From positions 32,117 to 96,116 of the forward strand of contig CAZCLA010000008.1 of the NCBI GenBank assembly GCA_964499285.1: DNA of 64,000 bases, written 5' to 3'. Position numbers and translations under genes: made by a program. Below, one piece after another: positions 43,237-52,200 of this stretch. This DNA is from JAGFIY01 sp964499285. GTDB taxonomy: Bacteria; Bacteroidota; Ignavibacteria; Ignavibacteriales; Melioribacteraceae. The notes beneath the pieces are model-generated. The model saw nothing but the letters and a program-made list of their open reading frames with translations, was not told where the DNA came from and did not search any database. Every line of letters begins with the position of its first letter. Within the stretch, counting starts at the first letter, position 1.

Positions 43237-44352
43237 ATGACTAAATTATTAATCTGTGCGGATCCTGCTGCACCTCATACTCAAAAATGGGTTAATGGTT
43301 TAGCAGAAATGAATTTTGAAATACTTTTATTTGGTTTTTCTCAACCCAAAAAAGAATGGTATAATCCATCGGTTAGAATTGAGTCAGCAGACTTCTCAGA
43401 GAATCTCCAAAAGAAGGACGATGGAGCAATTTCAAAAGTTGTGTATATCAAAGCATTGGGTAAATTAAAAAAACTGCTTAGAGAGTATAGGCCTGAAATT
43501 TTACATGCTCATTATGCAACGAGTTATGCTTTGTTGTGTGCTTTGACTAATTATCATCCAATGTGCATTTCAGTATGGGGAAACGACGTCTTTGTGTTTC
43601 CTAATCTTTCAATTCTTCATAAAAAAATTCTTCAGTTTAATTTGAACCGTGCTGATAAATTATTTTCGACAAGCAATGTTATGGCGAAGGAGATAATTAA
43701 ATATACTAATAAGAATATTATCGTTATTCCTTTCGGCATCGATACAGAAAAATTTTCGCCCGGACTGAAAAAGAAATATTTCTCGGAAAATGATATAGTT
43801 ATCGGAACTGTAAAAACAATGGAAGAAAAATACGGTATCGAATATTTGATCCGAGCTTTCTCTGTTGTAAAGCAAAAACTGAAAAATACTTCCCTTAAAT
43901 TATTGATTGTTGGTGGTGGGCGTTTGCTAGAGAAATATAAAGCATTAGCTGCCGATCTCGGTCTGCAGGAAGATTCTGTGTTTACAGGCAGAGTTGATTA
44001 TATGACAGTTCCGGATTATCATAAAAATTTATCCATAGCTGTTTACCCCTCTACAGAAAGAGGTGAAAGCTTCGGTGTATCCATACTGGAATCATCAGCA
44101 TGCGGGAAACCGGTGATCGCATCAGACATAGGCGGATTACCCGAGGTGGTTGTAGATCAAAAAACCGGCTACCTAATTGAGCCTAAAAATATTTCCAAAT
44201 TAGCTGATAAAATCGAGCAACTTGTACTCGATGATAAACTAAGGAAAACAATGGGAGACCAAGGTAGAAAATTTGTGCTAGATACTTATAGTTTTGAAAA
44301 AAACTTGAATCAACAAATTCAGCAGTACAACATTCTTTTGAAAAGTGTTTAA
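43237..44352 (+). CDS. Glycosyltransferase family 4
   Basis: This is a 371-residue GT-B glycosyltransferase. The N-terminal half has LLICADPAAPHTQKWVNGLA and ILHAHYATSYALL. The C-terminal half has VIPFGIDTEKFSPG, LLIVGGGRLLEKY, VFTGRV, and the nucleotide-sugar motif STERGESFGVSILESSACGKPVIASDIGGLPEVV, with its two conserved glutamates. It transfers a sugar during glycan building; which sugar is unknown. Confidence 0.93.
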   Translation: MTKLLICADPAAPHTQKWVNGLAEMNFEILLFGFSQPKKEWYNPSVRIESADFSENLQKKDDGAISKVVYIKALGKLKKLLREYRPEILHAHYATSYALLCALTNYHPMCISVWGNDVFVFPNLSILHKKILQFNLNRADKLFSTSNVMAKEIIKYTNKNIIVIPFGIDTEKFSPGLKKKYFSENDIVIGTVKTMEEKYGIEYLIRAFSVVKQKLKNTSLKLLIVGGGRLLEKYKALAADLGLQEDSVFTGRVDYMTVPDYHKNLSIAVYPSTERGESFGVSILESSACGKPVIASDIGGLPEVVVDQKTGYLIEPKNISKLADKIEQLVLDDKLRKTMGDQGRKFVLDTYSFEKNLNQQIQQYNILLKSV

Positions 44353-44358
44353 TCAAAA

Positions 44359-45396
44359 ATGGAGATTGATAAAATTAAACTTTCAGTTCTAATAATCTGT
44401 CGAAACGAAGAAAAGTATATCTCACATTGTCTTGATTCTTTATTAAATCAAGAAAACTTTAACCACGATTATGAGATTATTGTGGCTGATGGCATGAGTG
44501 ATGACGGCACATACAAAATTGCCGATGATTATTCTAAAATACATGAAAATATAATTCTTATAAAAAACGAAAAAAAAATCGTTCCACCAGGTTTGAATAA
44601 GGCAATTAAAATTTCGCGAGGAGAAATAATTGTAAGATGCGATGCACATACTATTTATGATAAAAGATTTTTATCTAACGGATTGAAACTGTTCGAAGAA
44701 CATCCTGAGTGCGAATGCGTCGGAGGACCCATCACTAGTGTTGGAGATACAGCATTTGGGAATGCGGCAGCCGAAGCGATGTCTTCAATTATCGGAATAG
44801 GAAATGCTTATCATAGAAAACCGGATTACGAAGGTTATGCCGAAGGTGCATTTTGGCCTTTCTTCAAAAGAACGGTTTTTGAAAAGGTTGGTCTTTTTGA
44901 CGAATATTTTGTCCGCAATCAAGATGATGAATTCAACTATCGGATGAAACAGAAGGGGATTAAAGTTTATCTTTCTCCAAAAATTAAAAGCTTTTATCAC
45001 GTTAGAGGAAATCCCAAAAAACTCTTTAGTCAGTATTATCAATATGGATATTGGAGAATCGCCACAATAAGAAAACATAAAAAAACTGCCACCCTAAGAC
45101 ATTTGATACCGGCAGGATTTTATTCGCTCATGCTTGTAATCGCTGTCATTACAATTCTCGCTCCATTGAATGCGATAACAGCATTAATTCTTCCTGCAAT
45201 TTATTTAAGTGCAATTATTATCTTCAGCATCCCGGTTTTGATAAAAAAAGGTGTTGGGAAAGCATTATATTTTGTTGGCGCAGTTATAATTCTGCATTCC
45301 GCCTATGCGTTCGGATTTATAAAAGGTGTGGTTGATCTATTATTAAAGCGAAACATTTTTTCGAAAAAATATTTACGAGAATTTTATGTCCTCTGA
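44359..45396 (+). CDS. Glycosyltransferase family 2, ExoA-like
   Basis: The 345-residue protein starts with the GT2 pattern LSVLIICRNEEKYISHCLDSL, has VADGMSDDGT and the metal-binding DxD-type motif RCDAHT, and the catalytic acidic stretch NQDDEFNYRM. Three to four C-terminal membrane helices (about 255-325) anchor it. This layout matches ExoA-type transferases of exopolysaccharide pathways. Its end overlaps the aminotransferase gene by 11 bases. Confidence 0.9.
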   Translation: MEIDKIKLSVLIICRNEEKYISHCLDSLLNQENFNHDYEIIVADGMSDDGTYKIADDYSKIHENIILIKNEKKIVPPGLNKAIKISRGEIIVRCDAHTIYDKRFLSNGLKLFEEHPECECVGGPITSVGDTAFGNAAAEAMSSIIGIGNAYHRKPDYEGYAEGAFWPFFKRTVFEKVGLFDEYFVRNQDDEFNYRMKQKGIKVYLSPKIKSFYHVRGNPKKLFSQYYQYGYWRIATIRKHKKTATLRHLIPAGFYSLMLVIAVITILAPLNAITALILPAIYLSAIIIFSIPVLIKKGVGKALYFVGAVIILHSAYAFGFIKGVVDLLLKRNIFSKKYLREFYVL

Positions 45397-46546
45397 ATTT
45401 ATTCAATTTCATAAGCCTTATTTGAATCAAGAAACAATAGATAGTGTTGTAGAAACTCTTAAGTCAGGTTGGTGGACGACAGGTCCAAAGGTTCTAAAAT
45501 TTGAGGAAGAGTTTAGAAAATTTATCGGAGCAAAATATGCGGTTGCAGTGAGCTCTTGGACGGCGGCTGCACATCTCATGCTTGAAGCAATAAATTTAAA
45601 GGAAGGTGATGAAGTTATAATTCCTTCGATAACCTTCACTGCTACGGCGGAAATAATTTGTTACTTTAATGCGATTCCAGTTATCGTAGATGTTGATCCG
45701 GTTACGTTAAATATTGATCCCGAAGCAGTTGAAAGAGCAATAACTTCAAAAACAAAAGCAATAATCCCCGTTCATTACGGTGGAATTCCTTGTGATATGG
45801 ATAAGCTTATTACCCTGGCAAAGAAGCATAATTTAAAGATTATCGAGGATGCTGCTCATGCTTTTCCATCTTATTATAAAGAAAAAATGATTGGAACATG
45901 GGGAGATGCTACAGGTTTCAGTTTCTATGTAACAAAACCCTTAGCATCGGGCGAAGGTGGGATGATAACTACCGATGACGAGAATATAGCAAAAAGAGCC
46001 TCAGTAATGAGGCTGCATGGAATAGACAAAGATGGATGGAAGCGTTATACGAAAGAAGGTAGTTGGTATTATGAAGTAATTGCTCCGGGATTCAAATATA
46101 ATTTTACAGATATTCAAGCTGCTATTGCACTAAATCAATTGAAGGATGCTGATAAACTTCTTAAGTCACGCAAACACGTCTCGGATTATTATGATTCCGT
46201 TTTTACGAATAATGAATTAATTGAAATTATTTCCATTCCCAATGACAGAAGAACATCCTATCATCTTTATGTTATTAAATTGAATCTCAATGCTCTAAAA
46301 TTAGAAAGAGCTGAATTTATTGAATTGATGAAGGAGAGAGGAGTCGGGTGCAGCGTTCATTTTATCCCGCTTTATAGACATCCCTACTACCGGGATAAAT
46401 TTAAGGTAGCTACGAAAAATTTTCCGGTTTCGGAAACTCAATTCCCAAGATTGGTTTCTCTACCAATTTACCCAGATCTTTCGGATAGAGAGATGCATCA
46501 TATTTCAAATTCAGTATTAAAAATCTTGGAGAAAAACAGACGTTGA
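45386..46546 (+). CDS. DegT/DnrJ/EryC1-family sugar aminotransferase
   Basis: This PLP enzyme aminates a nucleotide-linked keto sugar. The 386-residue protein has KSGWWTTGPKVLKFEEEF, SWTAAAHLMLEA, EDAAHAFPS, the PLP lysine in FYVTKPLASGEGGM, and FKYNFTDIQAAIALNQL. It probably uses the 4-keto product of the dehydratase encoded two genes downstream. It is the same family as Porphyromonas PorR, which is needed for the glycan that anchors T9SS cargo. Confidence 0.93.
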   Translation: MSSEFIQFHKPYLNQETIDSVVETLKSGWWTTGPKVLKFEEEFRKFIGAKYAVAVSSWTAAAHLMLEAINLKEGDEVIIPSITFTATAEIICYFNAIPVIVDVDPVTLNIDPEAVERAITSKTKAIIPVHYGGIPCDMDKLITLAKKHNLKIIEDAAHAFPSYYKEKMIGTWGDATGFSFYVTKPLASGEGGMITTDDENIAKRASVMRLHGIDKDGWKRYTKEGSWYYEVIAPGFKYNFTDIQAAIALNQLKDADKLLKSRKHVSDYYDSVFTNNELIEIISIPNDRRTSYHLYVIKLNLNALKLERAEFIELMKERGVGCSVHFIPLYRHPYYRDKFKVATKNFPVSETQFPRLVSLPIYPDLSDREMHHISNSVLKILEKNRR

Positions 46547-46585
46547 TCTTGATAAATAATACTGTTTTTTTCTGTTATATTTACT

Positions 46586-47215
46586 ATGTTTATCCTTTAT
46601 TTTAGAACTTTAGGATTATCCTCCTTGATCAAACGGTTTTTAGATATTTTCTTATCGATCTTGTTTATAGTGTTACTTTCACCATTAATTCTAATCATTT
46701 CGTTTATAATCTGGATCGACAGCGGCAGTCCAATATTCTATCTGCAAGAACGGATGGGTAAAAATTGGAAAATATTTAATATTATAAAATTCCGGACAAT
46801 GAAAAAGGGATCCGATGAAAATGGTCCGGCAATTTCTTCAGAATTGGATGATAGAGTTACAAAAGTCGGTGCATTTTTGAGGATGTGGAAACTTGATGAA
46901 ATTCCACAACTTATTAACGTGTTAAAAGGCGATATGAGTTTTGTTGGTCCGAGACCCGAGGTGAAAAAATTTGCAGAGTTTTACCGCGATGAGTATAATT
47001 TACTTTTACAGGTCAAACCTGGAATATCAGATTTTGCGTCTATCAATTTTAGACACGAAGGAAAAATTTTAAACAACGTACAAAACATTGAGGATGTGTA
47101 TATTCGAGAGATTTTACCTCAGAAAATCGAACTCTCCAAAAAATATGTTTCAAATCATAGCCTTATATTGGATTTAAAAATTCTTTTTCTTACAATCATT
47201 ACACTTCTGAAATGA
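46586..47215 (+). CDS. Initiating sugar-phosphate transferase (PglC/WcaJ C-terminal type)
   Basis: This enzyme moves a sugar-1-phosphate from a nucleotide sugar to undecaprenyl phosphate and so starts a glycan repeat. One re-entrant membrane segment near residue 20-45 is followed by PIFYLQERMGKNWKIFNIIKFRTM, LRMWKLDEIPQLINVLKGDMSFVGPRPE and VKPGISDFASINFR, all diagnostic. Compact length (209) marks the single-domain form. The ATG lacks a ribosome site. A TTG at 46625 is an alternative start. Confidence 0.92.
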   Translation: MFILYFRTLGLSSLIKRFLDIFLSILFIVLLSPLILIISFIIWIDSGSPIFYLQERMGKNWKIFNIIKFRTMKKGSDENGPAISSELDDRVTKVGAFLRMWKLDEIPQLINVLKGDMSFVGPRPEVKKFAEFYRDEYNLLLQVKPGISDFASINFRHEGKILNNVQNIEDVYIREILPQKIELSKKYVSNHSLILDLKILFLTIITLLK

Positions 47216-49140
47216 ATCACAAAATAGAAAGATTTCTCTATCCAACAAGATTAAAGCGTAAACTTGCATTTGGATTATTCGATTTAATTTCCTTCTTTAT
47301 CTCACTCTATCTTTCCTTTTCAATTCGCTCGGATTTTAAATCGATAATTCCCACATATAATGAATTTTTTGTAATCTTTTTGATATTCAGTGGAGTAAAG
47401 CTTGTCGTTTTCCACTACTATAAGCTGTATGATGTTTCTTGGAAGTTAATTTCAATTCATGATCTCGTCACATTAATTAAAGCAAGCGTTATCAGCAACG
47501 TTATATTGTTCATTTTTATTTATGGCACAAACTATCACTTGTTTGACGGTTTCCCGAGAAGTTTGCTGTTGACGGATATGGTTTTTACTTTTTTGCTTAC
47601 TGCCGGTTTTAAATTTTCTAAAAGAATTTACCTTGAAGTGATGCGCCGAAATATTTCCCAAGCAAATAAAAAGCGTGCACTGATTGTGGGTGCAGGACAT
47701 AGTGCTGAACAACTAATGCGTGATATTAACAGAAGTTCGGCAACTTCGATTAACCCGATTTGTTTTGTTGATGATGACCAAAGCAAGCAAGCACTAAGAA
47801 TATTTGGTATTCCTGTCCTTGGTTCTATTTATGACATACCTGAAATCGTGAAGAAATATAAAATCGAAACAATAGTAATTTCGATACTGACCGCAGATCG
47901 GGACTTCCATAGAAAAATATTAAAGATAGCTCATGAAAGCAACATTTACGATGTTAAGGTTATCTCAACAATTAATGATATCTCAAACCTCCAAAAGGTG
48001 AAAGTTGAAGATATTCGTGATATTAGCGTAAGTGATTTAATCGGAAGACAAGCTGTTGCGATTAACACAAAAGATATTATTAAATATATAAAAGGAAAAC
48101 GCGTTCTAGTGACAGGTGCTGCCGGTTCAATCGGATATGAAATCTGCAGGCAAATCTCGCTTTATCATCCTTCCGAAATTTGCATTTTGGATATTAATGA
48201 AAGCGATCTTGTGAATCTCGAATTGGATTTAAACGGAATGCCTAATCCTTGTTCGATTTCAATGGTTTTGTGTGATATCTCTGATAGAAAACGATTGAAT
48301 TCAATTTTCGATGATTTCAAACCGGAAGTTGTTTTCCATGCAGCGGCATACAAACATGTTCCGGTTATGGAAAAATTTCCGGAAGAAGCCGTTCGAGTAA
48401 ATATTGTTGGGACATATAACCTAGCTATGGCTGCACTCAAGAATGAATGTAAAAACTTTGTTCTAATCTCGACTGATAAAGCAGTAAATCCCACTAGTAT
48501 TATGGGTGTGACAAAAAGAATTGCTGAAATTATCGTAACGAGCATCGGACAAAAATCCACAGCAAATTTTGTATCGGTTAGGTTTGGAAATGTTATTGGA
48601 AGCAGGGGAAGTGTCCTTCCGATATTTTTGGATCAGATAAGAAAAGGCGGACCTATAACAATTACTCATCCGGATATGAAAAGATATTTTATGTCTATTC
48701 CTGAATCTGTGGCATTGGTCCTGCAAGCAACAACCGCGGGAAAGAGCGGCGATATTTTTATTCTTGATATGGGGGCACCGGTTAAAATTTTAGATATTGC
48801 AAGAGATTTGATTCTACTGAATAATTTGATTCCTGATAAAGATATAAAAATAGAATTTACGGGAATTAGAGACGGCGAAAAGTTGTTTGAAGAAATTTTA
48901 ACCGAGGACGAAGGAATTCTGGCAACTTCGCATAAAAAGATATTTAAAACAAGCATCGATTCTGAAAAAACAATAAACGATCTTGAGACATTTATGAATG
49001 ATATATTTGTGATGCTCGAGGTTTCAGACAAAACTGGATGGATCAATTTCTTTAGAAAAATTGTTCCGGGATTCACTTCAGGTTATTTAAAATCCCATGA
49101 GCCAGATTCATATACTTCAAAAATACTTCCTATAAAATAA
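47212..49140 (+). CDS. Long-form membrane nucleotide-sugar 4,6-dehydratase (PglF/WbpM family)
   Basis: Four membrane helices fill residues ~15-135, followed by a Rossmann domain (KKRALIVGAGHSAEQLM) and then an extended SDR domain with VLVTGAAGSIGYEICRQI. The catalytic set reads ISTDKAVNPTSIMGVTKR, with methionine in the usual tyrosine place, as known for this family. It likely makes UDP-4-keto-6-deoxy-GlcNAc for the aminotransferase upstream. The start overlaps the sugar-phosphate transferase as ATGA. This is the last gene of the glycan locus. Confidence 0.92.
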   Translation: MNHKIERFLYPTRLKRKLAFGLFDLISFFISLYLSFSIRSDFKSIIPTYNEFFVIFLIFSGVKLVVFHYYKLYDVSWKLISIHDLVTLIKASVISNVILFIFIYGTNYHLFDGFPRSLLLTDMVFTFLLTAGFKFSKRIYLEVMRRNISQANKKRALIVGAGHSAEQLMRDINRSSATSINPICFVDDDQSKQALRIFGIPVLGSIYDIPEIVKKYKIETIVISILTADRDFHRKILKIAHESNIYDVKVISTINDISNLQKVKVEDIRDISVSDLIGRQAVAINTKDIIKYIKGKRVLVTGAAGSIGYEICRQISLYHPSEICILDINESDLVNLELDLNGMPNPCSISMVLCDISDRKRLNSIFDDFKPEVVFHAAAYKHVPVMEKFPEEAVRVNIVGTYNLAMAALKNECKNFVLISTDKAVNPTSIMGVTKRIAEIIVTSIGQKSTANFVSVRFGNVIGSRGSVLPIFLDQIRKGGPITITHPDMKRYFMSIPESVALVLQATTAGKSGDIFILDMGAPVKILDIARDLILLNNLIPDKDIKIEFTGIRDGEKLFEEILTEDEGILATSHKKIFKTSIDSEKTINDLETFMNDIFVMLEVSDKTGWINFFRKIVPGFTSGYLKSHEPDSYTSKILPIK

Positions 49141-49174
49141 TTTGGTGCTATTCGATTTCGAATGGTTGACGTTT

Positions 49175-49204
49175 TTGACTTGAATTCCAGTTATCCGCTA
49201 AATA
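49175..49204 (+). promoter_or_regulatory. Candidate promoter before the C25 peptidase gene
   Basis: TTGACT at 49175-49180, an 18-base spacer and TAAATA at 49199-49204 resemble a sigma-70 promoter 30 bases before the start codon. A perfect inverted repeat, ATTCGA-TT-TCGAAT, lies at 49150-49163, just upstream, where an operator could sit. Both calls are by eye in AT-rich DNA. Confidence 0.3.
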
Positions 49205-49233
49205 TCTTCAATAATAATTTAATCTAGGACTTC

Positions 49234-52200
49234 ATGCGAGCTTGGCAAATATTACTTTTTTTTGTTTCGCTTAATTTTATTATTGCTCAGAAATATGAAA
49301 TTCTCGAGCAGACGCAAAATTCTCTTACAATTAAATATACTCCAAATGATTATTCGATGAACTTTTATGAAGATAGTCATCTTAGAGGATATAAAATTGA
49401 ACCACTAAGTCCTTGGGTAAATATCGGGCAGCCAAATATACCGTACGAAAGTATATCAATCGGAATTCCTCATAATTCGGACCCGGAATTAAAAATAATT
49501 TCAAACCAATCGGAAACCATAAACGGTAAATTCATTTTACCTTACGAAGAAATAGGTCTGGATGAATACTTAGATAAAATTCCACTGTTCGATGAAGAAA
49601 CATATGGGTCAAATAATCTCTTTCCACAGCAACAAATTAAATTGGAGAGACCATTCACAGCTAGATTTACACGTATTCAAAACGTAATTATTTATCCATA
49701 TCAGTTTAATCCGGTCCAAAGGAATTTAGTTCGATTAAAAGAAATCGTTTTCAAAGTGAGTTTTAATACTAATACTTTTGGATCTCCGGTTTCTGCAATT
49801 AACGATAGGTTGAATGACAAACTAATTGAAAGTAGAGTAGTGAATGAAGAACAATCGAAGCAATTTTCTGCTATTATAAAAAATTATACCAACAAAAGTT
49901 CAGTGGATGACTGGTATAAACCCGGAAGGAAATATTTCAAGATCGGAGTGGAGAACAAAGGGGTTTACAGAATTACCTATGATGAATTAAAAGAAATTTA
50001 TCAACAACTCGAAACGATTTCAATTGATCAGCTTGCAATGTTTAATATGGGTGAGAGAATCCCGATTGAAATTATAGAAAATAATAACAACAACAATATT
50101 TTTGAATCAGGTGAATATCTTCAATTCGTTGGTTTTCCTCCGCCACCTTCAAAATACACAACGCTAAATTTATATAACAAAGAAAATATTTATTGGCTTT
50201 CAATTGAAAACGACGGTGAGCTTTGTTTCTATCGCGATAAAGATGGAACTCCAAGCAATTATGATCTAACCATCGAATCCTCATTTGAGTCAGTCCATTT
50301 GGAAAGAGATACACTTTACGAACGCCTTGGTTATGCTCCCGACGGAAAAAGAGACTATTGGTTTTGGGGAACGGCAAGCGGAACTGAAGGAAATTATAAT
50401 AAAATATTTGTTCATGAGTTTATATTCCCGCAAAATATTTATGAGAATCAAGACTCAATTATAATATCTGGTCTTTTGCATGGAATGACAACAGGCGAGC
50501 ATAATGTTGAGATTAAACTTTCTTCACAGACTGTTGGTCAACTAAATTGGTGGGGTCAGGATACTGCTTCGTTCAGTTTTGCAATCAATCGAAACGATTT
50601 CACGCTTTATCCTACCAATACCTTCGAAGTGTTTGTCCCGGGAAACCAGAACAACAATCGTTCCGATGAGATCAGAATAAATTGGTTCAGCTTCGGATAT
50701 ACAAAAATTCATAACATTAATGGCGAGAGTTTTATTTTCGAAGCCAAGAAGACAAATCGTAAGACGAGATTAGCTCTTTACCGCTGGAAAGGATCAGACA
50801 TAAAAATTTATAATCCGGCTTCCGGTGAATTAATTCGTAACGCGGATATCACAAATGATTTTTATGAATCGGTATATTTTGCTGATACATTAACTGAATC
50901 AAGTGAGTATTTTTGCGTTTCTTCAAACAGTTTTAACAGACCTAGTTCAATAAATTATTTTACAGATGAAACTGATCTCATAAATTTTCCATCCGGTGCT
51001 GATTATATTATTATTACTCATCCGAATTTTTTAGAAGCAGCTAATCGGCTTTCTCAATATCGACGTGATAATCTTGAGGGATATTCCTCACCTAGAGTCG
51101 CAGTTATAGATATGTTTGATATTTACAACCAATTTTCTTTTGGACTTACTGACCCTTATGCGATCAAAGATTTTATAAGTTATGCTTTTGAAAATTGGAT
51201 GGGAACTCCGCCTGCTTATGTTGCCTTGCTTGGGGATATGAGTTGGGACTACAGAGAATTGCTGTCTGAGAGCAGGCCAAATTTTATTCCGTCGATCGAT
51301 TATCATTCATATCTATATGGAAATGCTGTCAGCGACAATATGTTTGTTTCCATAGCAGGTGATGATGTTATTCCCGACTTAGTGATAGGTCGAATAAGTT
51401 GTGAAACTTTGGAAGAAGCAAACACGCTGGTTGATAAGATTGTTGACTATCCAGATGATAATTCGAAAGAGTGGAAGCAGAATATTTTTATGATTGGCGC
51501 CGGCGAAGATTTTGAGGACGAAGCACGTTTTGGATTCAACGATAAAAATCTCTCAATCAGTAATATTTATATCAAACCTGATGGATATACTACCGATTTT
51601 GTCTTCAACTATCCTAATAAACCAGAACATGAACCGTATCTTGGATCAACACCGGAGATCAGAAATATGTTCAATAAAGGTGCGGTTATTGCTAATTTTT
51701 ACGGACACGGTGGGGGTTATCAATGGGACCAAGTTTTCTTGACTGATGATATTTTCTTATTGGAAAACGATAACCGGCTTCCTTTTATAAGCAGTATTAC
51801 TTGTTATACTGCACATTACGATAATCAAAATGTTTTCGGTGAACAGTTTAATAAAATTCCCGGAAAAGGAAGCATTGGTTTCTGGGGACATACAGGACTT
51901 ACATTTTTTACTCACGGTGTTACGCTTAATAACAAATTATTTAAGCAGATTTTCACTTATAAACACCATGTTATTGGGGATGCTTTATTCGCCGCGAAAA
52001 ATGAATACGCCGGTTCACTAAGTAAATTAACAGAGGATCATATTGCACTGTTAAGCTATTTAGGTGATCCCGCATTGAAACTTGCATTGCCTGAAAAACC
52101 GGATTTCTCGCTTGTACCAGATTACATCTCAATTTCACCTTTATCCCCAACAATCAATGACTCAATATTTGTTACTGTGAAGATTAGAAATTTGGGATCA

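Noticed and set aside
36630..49140. Glycan locus as a recent horizontal transfer
   Set aside because: By eye it is AT-rich like much of the window, and no mobile genes flank it; a composition calculation would be needed to claim transfer.
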